This document shows, in pieces, positions 36,646 to 45,226 of a stretch of DNA of 64,000 bases. The number at the start of each line of letters is the position of its first letter. Within the stretch, counting starts at the first letter, position 1. Both the position numbers and the translations under genes were made by a program. The DNA comes from SZUA-365 sp049663345 (lineage in GTDB: Bacteria; Bacteroidota; Ignavibacteria; SZUA-365), in NCBI GenBank assembly GCA_049663345.1, contig JBATDG010000127.1, positions 25,047-89,046 on the forward strand, written 5' to 3'. The notes under the pieces are model-generated. The model did not search any database. It worked only from the letters and a program-made list of their open reading frames with translations, and had not been told where the DNA came from.

Positions 36646-36698
36646 AATATAAGATTCTCATCCGTTGCGAGCATCAGCGTCGCAACAGATGAGATCAT

Positions 36699-39600
36699 TT
36701 AACGAAGCAGTGTAATCGCCTTCACCCGCTGCTCTGAACTGTTGCTCAGCCGCAGGAGATAGACACCAGGTGCAAGATTGTAATCAGCAGGAGTGAACCG
36801 AACGACCAGTCCTGTTTTCCACATGAATCCGTTGAACAGGGTTGCGATTTTTCGACCTAGGAAATCGTAGAGTTCAAGTGAAGCAACATCATCCGACGGT
36901 GATTCAATCGCGATGCTCAGTTCCGAACCCAATGAAGGAGCAGGCTGCGGCCACACATCCGAAATGGAAAAAGCGGACGTCTGCGGTGACTGCCGATCAG
37001 CCCTTTGTGCCTTGGCCCAGCCGATATTCGAATGGAGTTCCGGCATTCGGGTTCCCATGATTCCCTTGTTTCCTGTCTGACTGTCATACCAGAACACCGA
37101 AACACCGCCGGCAATCGACTGGTCGACAGTTGGCGTGGTTTGATGGTAGTTCCCACTTCCCGGAGCGATCATTTCCGCCTGTGCCCACTGGATTCCAGGG
37201 TTTGAGGAAGTATTGTCGTAATTGACGAACTGTCCGTAGATGTCCGTCGGACGCGCTGGTGAACATGGACTGAGTTCACCACCACCTTCCCAGACAACAA
37301 CTCCTGTTGGACTTCCCTGCGGCACATTGTTTATTACCCGTGCTATGTCGGGGTGTGTCGGTGCGGTAAGACCATTTGCGACTATCAGATGCGTGGAAAA
37401 CTCCTGTTGAATTGCGTTAGGGAATTTGAAGCGATTTGTCTCAACACGGTGTGTCGTAGGATAACCAGGAACATGGGTATCCGTATCCCAGGCTACGAGG
37501 ACACCTTGTCTCCCGGATTGCCCATTGATGATGCTATCCGCTGCGATTGCTGGCGTCTTGGAGTCTACGTACGGGATATTGTTTGTAACATTGTATTTAA
37601 CAGCGGTTGACTGAATCCCGAAATTGTAGTTGAAATAACCAACATATATGTCGTACGAACCACCAGCCTGCGATTGAACCGAGTACGTGAAAGCTGCATC
37701 GCTGAAGTTTGGCGATAGGAGATAGTCACGATTGATCAGATCGTAGCTGTCGAAGGCGGTATATGTGATCGCAGACGTATAATCCTTCTGAGGGAGCGGT
37801 GGTGGTCCCAGTGGAACAAAGGAACGATCATAGGCCCCGAAAACGATGTAAGGTTGACTCAAACTTCGAGTCATGGTATAGGTAACTCCAATGCCGTCAT
37901 GGACCATACGGAGGTCGGTGTTATCAGTGACATATGGAGTGTAAATACCAGTATTGATGGTGGCAAGATTCCCCGGGAAGAATGCGCCATTGCTGGCAAT
38001 TGGAATAGTCTGAGGCAGTGTTATAAGAGGGGGAGCTGCACTTGTGTTGGCCCAGAGGAAGGCGATAACAGCACTTCCACCAGCATTCGCCATTATCCTT
38101 GGTTCCGTGTAGGTATCTGCCAATCCACCGCCGGACGACCAACATAGGCCCATCAGGAATGGACCCATCGGATCCCGACCACCCAAGGCATCAAGCTTCC
38201 ATGCCACGCACTCCTCGTTGTAAGGTGGAAGAGCGTTTGTCTGCTGCCAAACGACCATAGCTGAGCCCTGATCCGAGATGCAAACATCGGGCAGCTTCGC
38301 GTTTGCACTTCCACCTGGAAGAACATACCCATTGACGGCAACGCCATTATTACTCCAGCGAGGCACACCGTCTTTATCAATCTTTTGAATAAAGACGATT
38401 GAGTGCAGGGCGTTATTGTAGACCTCACGGTCCTCTGTCCAGACAACAAACGTTGATCCGTCATCGGGATTTGTGACATAGCGGAACTCGCGTGCATCCG
38501 TCCCGAAGGCCCAACGAGCGAACATGTCACGCCAGTTCATTTCCGTTGGACCCGTACACATTCCCGGAGTCTGACAATAGATGTTCTCATCATCCTGATT
38601 GTCGTTGGGAATCGGGTCGCGTCGGCCATCCTGCCAGACGAACACCTCACGATTTGCCTGGGGAAGAATCTGGTCTGACTTGCCCTCACTTATCGGCCAG
38701 CCGTTTACTGGCCACTGTTCAATCCAACCAGGAAGGAATATTTTCTGATGCCAGATGTCCTTTCCGGCTCCCGTCTCGTGTGTCCAACCAAAAATGGTGT
38801 ATTCTACGTTTTTGTCATTGTAGAACAGGTTGTCCATGGTCAACTCTGTCTGATCGTACGGAAGCATACATACCGGTTCTCCCGCCGGACCTGCCGGATT
38901 CATCATCATTCCCGGTGCCCGCGCATCAATGAGCCCGCCATAGATATCGATACCTGTCAGCGCGTAGTTGCGGTAGTCCAGCCAACCGACGGTCACGTAC
39001 GGGATATACGTCCCGAGCAACGGATCACCGGATTCCCACAGCGTTGGCTGCGGAAGAACCTGCGACGAAGGAGCCTGGCACACCATCAATCCATTCGGAC
39101 CCGGGAACTGAGGCATGCCGAATTGGTCCAGGCACTGGGAGTATATGTCCGTCCATCCCTGCGCAGGATCATTGATCATATCCTGCCAGACAATGATTGC
39201 GGACTGGTTCGTCACATTCGGCTGTTTACCGGTTGTAACGATGCGCGGATATTCCTGATGCTCATTCGACGGGCCTGCCGAGACATCCGCTGTCCACGGC
39301 GGTGTGCCCATGGTGTACATCTGCACGCCGTTCGCATCGATGCGGTTGGCGAAAACCGTCCAGACGGGCTGTCCTGAATAATTCCCGACGTAACGGTCAT
39401 CCTGATATGTGACAACCACACCCTGTGTCATCTGCCCAAGCATATCAAGCGCGAAAATGTTGTCGGAATCGAGTTCAGGATTGATCTGATCCGGACCCGT
39501 ATTCCTCGGTACTTGAATACCGTTCAGAACCCAATTTGTTGGCGCGGGTGGCCAGGTTGCCGTCGCGCTCTGAATGTAGTGGATAAAAACATCCCGATTG

Positions 39601-40304
39601 TATGGCGGAGAACCTGGATCGTTTCGATAGTCGATCCAGGTAATAAATGCACCGTCTACGGTACCCACGACGCGTGGCCTTTCGCTCTTGAAGCCAGTTT
39701 GGCAAATAGCGATACCATTCACTGGCCATATCGGATCCGGCCTTCCGGTGGCGAGCACCATGCGCTGTGCGTAGACTTCACAAATCCCGTTGCGGAAATC
39801 TTCCCAAACAACGATCACACCGCCTATCCCATCATATGCCGCACGCGGGTTACGCTGATCTCCCCGGGCTGTACAGACAGGGATACCATCGAATCTATCA
39901 GTGACCACATCATGGTTAATGATATCACCAATCCACTGTGAGACTCCCGTGATATTGTCAATCTTCTGAATGTAAATATCCGAGCCATTGAAATCTACTG
40001 CGAGAGTATCGAGATCACGCTCATCCTCCCAAACCGAAGCAGTGTAATCCGATTGAGTCGGCTGCGCCACCGAGGGCTTTAGCTGATCATTTCGTGCGAG
40101 CGATTCAGGCCGTGCCGTCCACTCAGTCTGTGCCTGAACGACGACAGTCAGAGCGATCATGAAGCCGAGGATGAAGAGGATGTTGCCGGGTATTCCGGAT
40201 ATAGGGGGGGGGTAATTGTACGAATATGCCTGAGGAACAGGCGGTGGTTGCTTCATGGCTTGCGCCCTGTAGCGCAAACCCGATTCAGGAGAATGAAGAT
40301 TCAT
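36699..40304 (-). CDS. Large secreted T9SS cargo with WxD-type propeller repeats
   Basis: 1201 residues. The ATG at 40304 is preceded by AGGAG. The N-terminus is unusual: about 40 residues with a proline stretch (NYPPPISG, encoded by a run of nine C on this strand) come before the hydrophobic core NILFILGFMIALTVVVQAQ. A second ATG at 40256 is possible. The body contains repeated blades ending in VVWEDFRNG, AFITWIDYRN, VVTYQDDRY and IIVWQDMIN, a beta-propeller of log-like VWxD motifs. The C-terminal 85 residues (VWPQPAPSLGSELS...LELYDFLGRKIATL...GVYLLRLSNSSEQRVKAITLLR) are a type A T9SS sorting domain. The two large cargo genes lie in tandem. Function is unknown. Confidence 0.78.
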   Translation of the reverse strand: MNLHSPESGLRYRAQAMKQPPPVPQAYSYNYPPPISGIPGNILFILGFMIALTVVVQAQTEWTARPESLARNDQLKPSVAQPTQSDYTASVWEDERDLDTLAVDFNGSDIYIQKIDNITGVSQWIGDIINHDVVTDRFDGIPVCTARGDQRNPRAAYDGIGGVIVVWEDFRNGICEVYAQRMVLATGRPDPIWPVNGIAICQTGFKSERPRVVGTVDGAFITWIDYRNDPGSPPYNRDVFIHYIQSATATWPPAPTNWVLNGIQVPRNTGPDQINPELDSDNIFALDMLGQMTQGVVVTYQDDRYVGNYSGQPVWTVFANRIDANGVQMYTMGTPPWTADVSAGPSNEHQEYPRIVTTGKQPNVTNQSAIIVWQDMINDPAQGWTDIYSQCLDQFGMPQFPGPNGLMVCQAPSSQVLPQPTLWESGDPLLGTYIPYVTVGWLDYRNYALTGIDIYGGLIDARAPGMMMNPAGPAGEPVCMLPYDQTELTMDNLFYNDKNVEYTIFGWTHETGAGKDIWHQKIFLPGWIEQWPVNGWPISEGKSDQILPQANREVFVWQDGRRDPIPNDNQDDENIYCQTPGMCTGPTEMNWRDMFARWAFGTDAREFRYVTNPDDGSTFVVWTEDREVYNNALHSIVFIQKIDKDGVPRWSNNGVAVNGYVLPGGSANAKLPDVCISDQGSAMVVWQQTNALPPYNEECVAWKLDALGGRDPMGPFLMGLCWSSGGGLADTYTEPRIMANAGGSAVIAFLWANTSAAPPLITLPQTIPIASNGAFFPGNLATINTGIYTPYVTDNTDLRMVHDGIGVTYTMTRSLSQPYIVFGAYDRSFVPLGPPPLPQKDYTSAITYTAFDSYDLINRDYLLSPNFSDAAFTYSVQSQAGGSYDIYVGYFNYNFGIQSTAVKYNVTNNIPYVDSKTPAIAADSIINGQSGRQGVLVAWDTDTHVPGYPTTHRVETNRFKFPNAIQQEFSTHLIVANGLTAPTHPDIARVINNVPQGSPTGVVVWEGGGELSPCSPARPTDIYGQFVNYDNTSSNPGIQWAQAEMIAPGSGNYHQTTPTVDQSIAGGVSVFWYDSQTGNKGIMGTRMPELHSNIGWAKAQRADRQSPQTSAFSISDVWPQPAPSLGSELSIAIESPSDDVASLELYDFLGRKIATLFNGFMWKTGLVVRFTPADYNLAPGVYLLRLSNSSEQRVKAITLLR

Positions 40305-40472
40305 AAGGACTCCTCGTTTGATGATGTTGCGGCTTACGGACTTCGTCTACCGCTCGGCGGTCCGGAGGGACAGCCTGGTATTCAACCATTTCATCACTTC
40401 ATCGTACGCGATCAGCCGGGCGAGGGCGGGTCTAAACAAGCAGAAAATACTGAACATATCTTTTAAAGGTGC

Positions 40473-40501
40473 ATCATAATCACTAATTCTCGTATAATCA
40501 A
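40473..40501 (-). promoter_or_regulatory. Sigma70-like promoter for the second T9SS cargo gene
   Basis: On the minus strand TTGATT is followed after exactly 17 bases by TATGAT, close to the -35/-10 consensus, in an AT-rich stretch 169 nt upstream of the ATG. A leader of about 160 nt is implied. No other promoter-like match as good lies in the gap. Confidence 0.6.
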
Positions 40502-40779
40502 GAATTATTTCACGTTTTATAAATTATTTTTCACGATTAATGTCCTTTAGGTGATTTCATGCCTGCTTTTTAGGCAATAGATTCCTGTTCGCAGCCAGCT
40601 TGATGATTTTGATGCCGTGCGTCTTTCGGGGGAGCGTGCTATATGGCGTATTGCGCTGCCTTCGCTCCATACTTCTTAATCGTTATAGTTCATGGGTTTT
40701 GGCCAAAATTTTCTTCACTTTTTTCACTTTTTTTTCGTAAAAATTCGCATGTCGCTGTTTATTCAGGACATACGAAATA

Positions 40780-41016
40780 TTAAAAAATCGCCGGGTTGAG
40801 CCCGGTGGAGACATTCGTGGTAATTTCGGCTTTTGGGGGGAAGTTTTGGGTCGGTGCGCGTTCTTCGGGATCGAGCACGCACCAGCACGCCCTTACGTTC
40901 TTTCGTAAACGTCCGGGCGAACCGACGAGGTAGCCGAAACGCCGTCGCCGTTGGCTGCAGCCATCGGTATCGAACGTGCGGTTGAGTCTGGAAGGTGGTT
41001 CGCCGCTACCGATCAT
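40780..41016 (-). CDS. Small ORF of uncertain reality, ending in a terminator
   Basis: A 78-codon frame (MIGSGEPPSRLNRTFDTDGC...) lying 26 nt beyond the stop of the downstream SDR and ending with NPAIF inside the terminator hairpin, an arrangement also seen for the autokinase. It is rich in Arg and Pro and matches no family I know. No good SD is seen. It could be a real small protein cotranscribed with the SDR genes, an eroded remnant, or a chance frame; low confidence. Confidence 0.2.
   Translation of the reverse strand: MIGSGEPPSRLNRTFDTDGCSQRRRRFGYLVGSPGRLRKNVRACWCVLDPEERAPTQNFPPKAEITTNVSTGLNPAIF
40781..40806 (-). terminator. Rho-independent terminator downstream of the SDR genes
   Basis: Reading the minus strand, CCGGGCT-CAA-CCCGG is followed by CGATTTTTTA. 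It lies about 240 nt past the last SDR stop and overlaps the end of the 78-codon frame. Confidence 0.8.
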
Positions 41017-41042
41017 TCCCTCAAGTTCCGGATGCCTAGCCC

Positions 41043-41759
41043 CTATTTCGGATTCGAGGGACGAATGTCTATTTCGCTGAGGAGGGCGCGGCGGGAGGCG
41101 CGAAGGATGTCGAGGATGGCCTGGGCAACGTCGTCGGAGGAAAGGATTTTTTCGCGGTTGGGCGACATCGGCGTGTCGTCAAAGAATCGGGTGTCGGTGG
41201 AACCGGGGAAGATGCTGGCTACGCGGATGTTTTTATCGCGCACTTCAAGCATGAGGGATTGTGCGAGGCCGCGCACCGCAAACTTGCTGGCCGAATACGC
41301 AGTGCCTCCGGCGAAGCCATTTTTACCGGCAAGCGAGGAAACAATGATGACGTCTCCCCCTCCCTTTTCGATCATAGCAGGAATTGTGTGCCGAAGTGTG
41401 AGCCAGACGCCGCGAACATTAGTGGCCATGACAGAATCGAATTCGGTGGTGGACATTTCCACCATCGGTTTGATTATCCCAAAGCCGGCATTCGCCACAA
41501 CGATGTCCGGCATACCGATTGTCAATGCCGCTTTCTCTAAAATGCGGATCATCTCCGATTCATCCGTAACATCGGCTGCGGCAAGGATGAGCGCACCGGG
41601 AAGTCCCGATGCTTCAGCACGCAATTCAGCCAATCGGGGTCCGCTTCTCGCGCTGGCGATCACGTTTGCGCCTTCACGCAGCAGCAGCATGGTGAGGGCA
41701 CGGCCAATACCGCTGCTCGCACCCGTGATGAATGCGACTTTCCCTTCGAATGGACTCAT
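41043..41759 (-). CDS. Short-chain dehydrogenase/reductase (pterin operon, second SDR)
   Basis: 238 residues of a classical SDR. The NAD(P) loop is GASSGIGRAL, followed by ANAG and the catalytic Ser/Tyr/Lys in VSSLAGKNGFAGGTAYSASK. The ATG overlaps the stop of the other SDR (TTATGA), so they are translationally coupled. SDRs in this operon position could act like sepiapterin reductase on 6-pyruvoyl-tetrahydropterin, because PTPS and GTP cyclohydrolase I are cotranscribed. Sequence alone resembles FabG-type SDRs as much as any sepiapterin reductase, so the reaction is inferred. Confidence 0.85.
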   Translation of the reverse strand: MSPFEGKVAFITGASSGIGRALTMLLLREGANVIASARSGPRLAELRAEASGLPGALILAAADVTDESEMIRILEKAALTIGMPDIVVANAGFGIIKPMVEMSTTEFDSVMATNVRGVWLTLRHTIPAMIEKGGGDVIIVSSLAGKNGFAGGTAYSASKFAVRGLAQSLMLEVRDKNIRVASIFPGSTDTRFFDDTPMSPNREKILSSDDVAQAILDILRASRRALLSEIDIRPSNPK

Positions 41760-42463
41760 AATGCTCCTCCAATTGGCTGCATGACGATTTCTTCAATCAT
41801 GATGGACGCGGGCGCCTTGCAGGCGGAAATTATGGCTTCGGCAACGTCTTCGGGACGCATCATGCGCTCGGCATGCTTGTCGCGCACGACCTCAGGCCAG
41901 ATAGGCGTGTTTGTGGCGCCCGGGTGTATGTTGATCACACGAACGCCGGATCCCCGCACCTCCAGGCGCAGGCAGTCAGCTAACCATTTGAGCCCGCCCT
42001 TCGTCGCGGCGTACACGGAGCTGTTAGCGAACACCTGCCGGGCCGCCATGGAATTAATCATCACAACTGTGCCTCCGCCCCGCTCGATCATTGAGGGCAA
42101 CACAGCCTGCGTCGTGAGAAAGGGGCCGCGCAGATTCACGGATGTGAGTTCATCAAATTCTTCGACACTGGTCGAGAGAAAGGGTTTGAATACGGTCACC
42201 CCGGCGTTGTTGATCAGAATGTCGATCGGACCGCATAGTTCGGTAATACGGGCGGTAACAGCGGCGACTTCGTTTTTGTCGCTCACGTCACAGGGGATGG
42301 CGCGGACTCCGCTGCCGAGTTCGGCCGCAGCATCATCAATGCGCTTAGCCGTCCGTCCGCTGAGCACGACCTGCGCCCCTTCGCGCAGGAACCCTGCAGC
42401 GATGGCCTTGCCGATGCCGGTTCCGCCGCCGGTTATCCAGACTGTTTTTCCTTCGAATGCCAT
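41756..42463 (-). CDS. Short-chain dehydrogenase/reductase (pterin operon, first SDR)
   Basis: 235 residues. The cofactor loop is TGGGTGIGKAI, then NNAGVTVFKPF and the catalytic Ser/Tyr/Lys (INSMAARQVFANSSVYAATKGGLKWL). I take the ATG at 42463 because GGAAG lies eight bases upstream and the longer frame overlaps folE. The gap to folE is 19 nt. It is about 40 percent like its downstream neighbour by eye, so the two probably arose by duplication. A pterin-reductase role is suggested only by context. Confidence 0.85.
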   Translation of the reverse strand: MAFEGKTVWITGGGTGIGKAIAAGFLREGAQVVLSGRTAKRIDDAAAELGSGVRAIPCDVSDKNEVAAVTARITELCGPIDILINNAGVTVFKPFLSTSVEEFDELTSVNLRGPFLTTQAVLPSMIERGGGTVVMINSMAARQVFANSSVYAATKGGLKWLADCLRLEVRGSGVRVINIHPGATNTPIWPEVVRDKHAERMMRPEDVAEAIISACKAPASIMIEEIVMQPIGGAL

Positions 42464-42482
42464 AATATCTTCCGCTGCCATG

Positions 42483-43094
42483 TCAGAATGCTGTGTTAAT
42501 GAGACGGAGAAATTCTTCACGGGTTTTTGAGTTCGTTTCGAACGCACCCAGCATTTCACTTGTCGTGGCGACTGAATTCTGCTTCTGCACGCCGCGCATC
42601 ATCATGCACATGTGCCTGCCCTCACAGACGACGCCCACACCCATCGGATTCAGCGCATTTTGGACGGCTGCGGCGATCTGATGAGTCATGCGCTCCTGCA
42701 CCTGAAGACGGCGAGAGAATACTTCAACAATACGCGGCAGCTTGCTCAGGCCGATGATTTTCCCGTTGGGGATGTACGCAATGTGGCAGCGCCCGAAAAA
42801 CGGGAGCATGTGATGTTCGCACATTGAGTAAAAATCGATGTCCTTGACGATCACCATCTCGTTGTAATTTTCTTCGAACACGGCACCGTTGAGTACTTGC
42901 TCGATATCCATGCCGTACCCTTCGGTCAGAAAGCGGTACGCCTTGGCGACGCGGTATGGTGTCTTGAGCAGGCCCTCGCGCTGTGGATCCTCTCCGAGTT
43001 CGATAAGAATCTCTTCGATATGCCGTTCGAATCCGGGCTGGCGATCTTCGAGCGGAGGCATGGAGTCCTGCTGCGCCGATGGTTCGGTTATCAT
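42483..43094 (-). CDS. folE: GTP cyclohydrolase I
   Basis: 203 residues converting GTP to dihydroneopterin triphosphate. Zinc ligands Cys92 and His95 (MCEHHMLPFFG) and Cys163 (HMCMMMRG) keep the 71-residue spacing of the E. coli enzyme (Cys110/Cys181). The motif GLSKLPRIVEVFSRRLQVQERMT is intact. The ATG overlaps the PTPS stop (ATGA), so the two are coupled. The product can feed folate, queuosine or biopterin synthesis; the neighbouring PTPS points to the last two. Confidence 0.96.
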   Translation of the reverse strand: MITEPSAQQDSMPPLEDRQPGFERHIEEILIELGEDPQREGLLKTPYRVAKAYRFLTEGYGMDIEQVLNGAVFEENYNEMVIVKDIDFYSMCEHHMLPFFGRCHIAYIPNGKIIGLSKLPRIVEVFSRRLQVQERMTHQIAAAVQNALNPMGVGVVCEGRHMCMMMRGVQKQNSVATTSEMLGAFETNSKTREEFLRLINTAF

Positions 43095-43501
43095 ACTTCA
43101 CCTCGGTAATCAACAAAGTTTTTCTCGGTCTCATACAGCCGCACCTGATGCAGCTGACCCTGTGGAATATGGTCCACAAGCTCTCCCCATATCCCTATGG
43201 CTATATTTTCCGCCGTGGGAATTACATCGCGGAGAAAATCGACGTCCACGTTCAGATTCCGGTGATCCACTTTCGCGATCACTCGCCGAAGGATCACTTC
43301 CTTCAGCTGTTTTAGGTCCACAACATATCCGGTGTCCGGGTCGACTTCGCCGGCAACAGTTACCTCAAGATAATAGTTGTGGCCGTGTCCCGAAGGATTG
43401 TTGCATTTGCCGAACACCTCTCCGTTTCGCTCGTCGCTCCAGGTGGGATTGAACAACCGATGCGCCGAAGAGAAATGTTCGCGTCGAGTGACGTACATCA
43501 T
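43091..43501 (-). CDS. 6-pyruvoyl-tetrahydropterin synthase (tetrahydrobiopterin type)
   Basis: 136 residues. The zinc histidines His14, His39 and His41 and the catalytic Cys33, Asp79, His80 and Glu124 match the rat enzyme's His23, His48, His50, Cys42, Asp88, His89 and Glu133 at a constant offset of nine. The stretch FGKCNNPSGHGHNYYLEVTV is close to the mammalian version, unlike the usual bacterial QueD, which has a shorter active-site context. It would convert dihydroneopterin triphosphate to 6-pyruvoyl-tetrahydropterin. QueD (6-carboxy-tetrahydropterin synthase) remains the alternative. DUF3501 lies 52 nt upstream. Confidence 0.88.
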   Translation of the reverse strand: MMYVTRREHFSSAHRLFNPTWSDERNGEVFGKCNNPSGHGHNYYLEVTVAGEVDPDTGYVVDLKQLKEVILRRVIAKVDHRNLNVDVDFLRDVIPTAENIAIGIWGELVDHIPQGQLHQVRLYETEKNFVDYRGEV

Positions 43502-43553
43502 GAATGAAATTTCCTATTCTCAGGGGAGGCGTTTTGTCTGGGGAACCGCGAGC

Positions 43554-44132
43554 TTAGAGTAGGTCCTTGAGAAGGCTTCCGCGAGTCTCTCCTTCAAGCA
43601 CAACTTCGGCCGTACAGTTGTCGTGGCAGGACTCAAGGGTAACCGGAACAGAAGGATTGGAGATCGCAGCGATCTGTTCATCCGAGAAAGCAAAATGGAT
43701 GTAAAACATATCGCCGGTGAAGAAAATCGATTCATCCTCAACGTCGAAGCGTGCTGGAATTCGATCTTCGCCTACCCGGAGAGCTATGCAGCCGCGCGTG
43801 AGCCCCTGCAGACGCTTGATTGTATTGTCTACATCGCGATATTCCGGAATACGGAGAATCAGCGTCGCGCTCAGTTCGTTTTTCGCAGGAATAAGCAGAT
43901 TGAAGCAGCTCAGTTCCAGGGCGATGCGTTCGGGATGATCGTTTTGCTCGACCCGCAGCATTTCCTGCACCTGGAATTGTACTGTTTCACGATTCTCGAA
44001 AATGACCACGCAGGCGTCGCTCAGTTCGAGTCGCCGCAGCTGGCGCAAGTCGTTCATGCGCGCACGGACTTCACCGCGCTGCTGCTCATAATCCTGCAGG
44101 GAAAGAATATCTTCTACGGCCAGAGCTTCCAT
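43554..44132 (-). CDS. DUF3501 family protein
   Basis: 192 residues from the ATG at 44132 (MEALAVEDILSLQDYEQQR); a GTG at 44144 overlapping the Bcp TGA is a fair alternative. Recognisable features are VVIFENRETVQFQVQEMLRVEQ and RGSLLKDLL at the C-terminus, typical of DUF3501. Elsewhere the family is often found next to Fe-S oxidoreductase and rubrerythrin genes, suggesting an oxidative-stress link, but no activity is known. Here it follows Bcp and precedes PTPS. Confidence 0.7.
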   Translation of the reverse strand: MEALAVEDILSLQDYEQQRGEVRARMNDLRQLRRLELSDACVVIFENRETVQFQVQEMLRVEQNDHPERIALELSCFNLLIPAKNELSATLILRIPEYRDVDNTIKRLQGLTRGCIALRVGEDRIPARFDVEDESIFFTGDMFYIHFAFSDEQIAAISNPSVPVTLESCHDNCTAEVVLEGETRGSLLKDLL

Positions 44133-44140
44133 ACCCGAAA

Positions 44141-44602
44141 TCACCCTTCTCCAATGGCAGTAAGGACCTGGTCGACGTGACCCTTGACCTTGACCTTCGT
44201 CCATATATGCGACACAATACCCTGTTCATCGATCAGCACAGTTGTGCGTTCGATGCCCATGTAGGTGCGTCCGTAATTTTTCTTCTCCTTCCACACTCCG
44301 TATTTCTCCATCATCTCATGGCTCTCGTCGGTGAGCAGCTCAAAAGGAAGCTCGTACTTGTCGCGAAATTTTTCGTGTGAGGCGATGCTGTCTGCGCTCA
44401 CACCCAGAACAACTGCGCCTGCCGCCTGCACACGAGCCATGTTGTCGCGGAAATCACAGGCTTCCTGCGTGCAACCCGGTGTGTTGTCTTTGGGATAAAA
44501 GTAGAGAACGACCTTTTTCCCTGCAAAATCCTTAAGCGCGACCTTTCGTCCGCTGACGGACGGCAAGGAAAACGCCGGCGCTTTCTTTCCGGTCTCGGGC
44601 AT
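44141..44602 (-). CDS. bcp: Thioredoxin-dependent peroxiredoxin Bcp
   Basis: 153 residues. The peroxidatic cysteine is in YPKDNTPGCTQEACDFRD, with the pattern CTxEACxFR of the Bcp/PrxQ class; a resolving cysteine five residues on would be expected and Cys is present there (CTQEAC). It reduces hydroperoxides using thioredoxin in the cytoplasm. AGGAGG lies six bases before the ATG. It probably heads the run with DUF3501, PTPS, folE and the two SDRs, as a terminator lies just upstream. Confidence 0.93.
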   Translation of the reverse strand: MPETGKKAPAFSLPSVSGRKVALKDFAGKKVVLYFYPKDNTPGCTQEACDFRDNMARVQAAGAVVLGVSADSIASHEKFRDKYELPFELLTDESHEMMEKYGVWKEKKNYGRTYMGIERTTVLIDEQGIVSHIWTKVKVKGHVDQVLTAIGEG

Positions 44603-44686
44603 GCTGCCTCCTGCGAGTGTATCTGTGTTTTACGCTGCGGTGCGATGTTTCGCAAAGTCGCAAGCGGATGTAGGTTGGGGTGAGAT

Positions 44687-44724
44687 AAAACGGTGGAGGC
44701 CGTCCGTTGAGGGACAGCCTCCAC
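44687..44724 (-). terminator. Rho-independent terminator after the peroxiredoxin gene
   Basis: GTGGAGGCTGTCC-ctcaac-GGACGGCCTCCAC forms a long stem with one mismatch, followed by CGTTTTATC, 10 nt past the stop. Confidence 0.85.
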
Positions 44725-44733
44725 AAAGCAATG

Positions 44734-45204
44734 TCAGCCGATTTTCGCCAGTTCTTCTTTGACGGCGGCGTAGTCAGGTTCAGTCCCTGCGCTTTCGGCA
44801 ATCCACTTGAAGCGGACAACGCCATCGGCGTCGAGAATGAATACGGAACGCTGTGCTGTCGTGTAGCCGGGCATGCCCGCGAAATCCTGAAGGACAACGC
44901 CGTAGGCGCTGATGGCCTCGTGTTTATAATCAGATAGGACGGGGAAATTCAGATTGTTGCGTGTTACAAACGCGGCATTGGTGAAAGGTCCATCAACGCT
45001 GATGCCAACGATATTGGCGTTGAGATCGTTGAGCTCAGCCATGGAATCCTGAAAAGCACACATTTCCTTATCGCACACTCCGGAGAATGCTGCCGGGAAA
45101 AATGCGAGTACAGTGTTCTTGCCTTTGAATTCGCTCAGGGACTTAACTGCGCGACCGCTGTCAAGCAGTGAAAAGTCCGGAGCCGGGGATCCGATTTCGA
45201 TCAT
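44734..45204 (-). CDS. Peroxiredoxin (AhpE/redoxin type)
   Basis: 156 residues from the ATG at 45204, which has AGGAG seven bases upstream. The peroxidatic Cys is in FPAAFSGVCDKEMCAFQDSM, the AhpE-like FxxxxxxVCxxExC pattern. It has IEIGSPAPDFSLLDSG at the N-terminus. It would detoxify peroxides independently of the Bcp made from the next operon. The dodecin gene is 22 nt upstream, and the two are likely cotranscribed. Confidence 0.88.
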   Translation of the reverse strand: MIEIGSPAPDFSLLDSGRAVKSLSEFKGKNTVLAFFPAAFSGVCDKEMCAFQDSMAELNDLNANIVGISVDGPFTNAAFVTRNNLNFPVLSDYKHEAISAYGVVLQDFAGMPGYTTAQRSVFILDADGVVRFKWIAESAGTEPDYAAVKEELAKIG

Positions 45205-45226
45205 GATTTCTCCTGAATGGACAATG

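Larger units (their letters stand above)
40305..41042. other. Long intergenic region with promoter, terminator and no confident gene
   Basis: About 740 bases separate the second T9SS cargo gene from the SDR genes. The part from 40440 to 40760 is clearly AT-rich relative to its surroundings. It holds the predicted promoter of the cargo gene and the terminator of the SDR operon. From 40807 to 41016 it returns to normal GC and contains a 78-codon frame whose reality is doubtful. No transposase or tRNA is seen. Confidence 0.6.
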
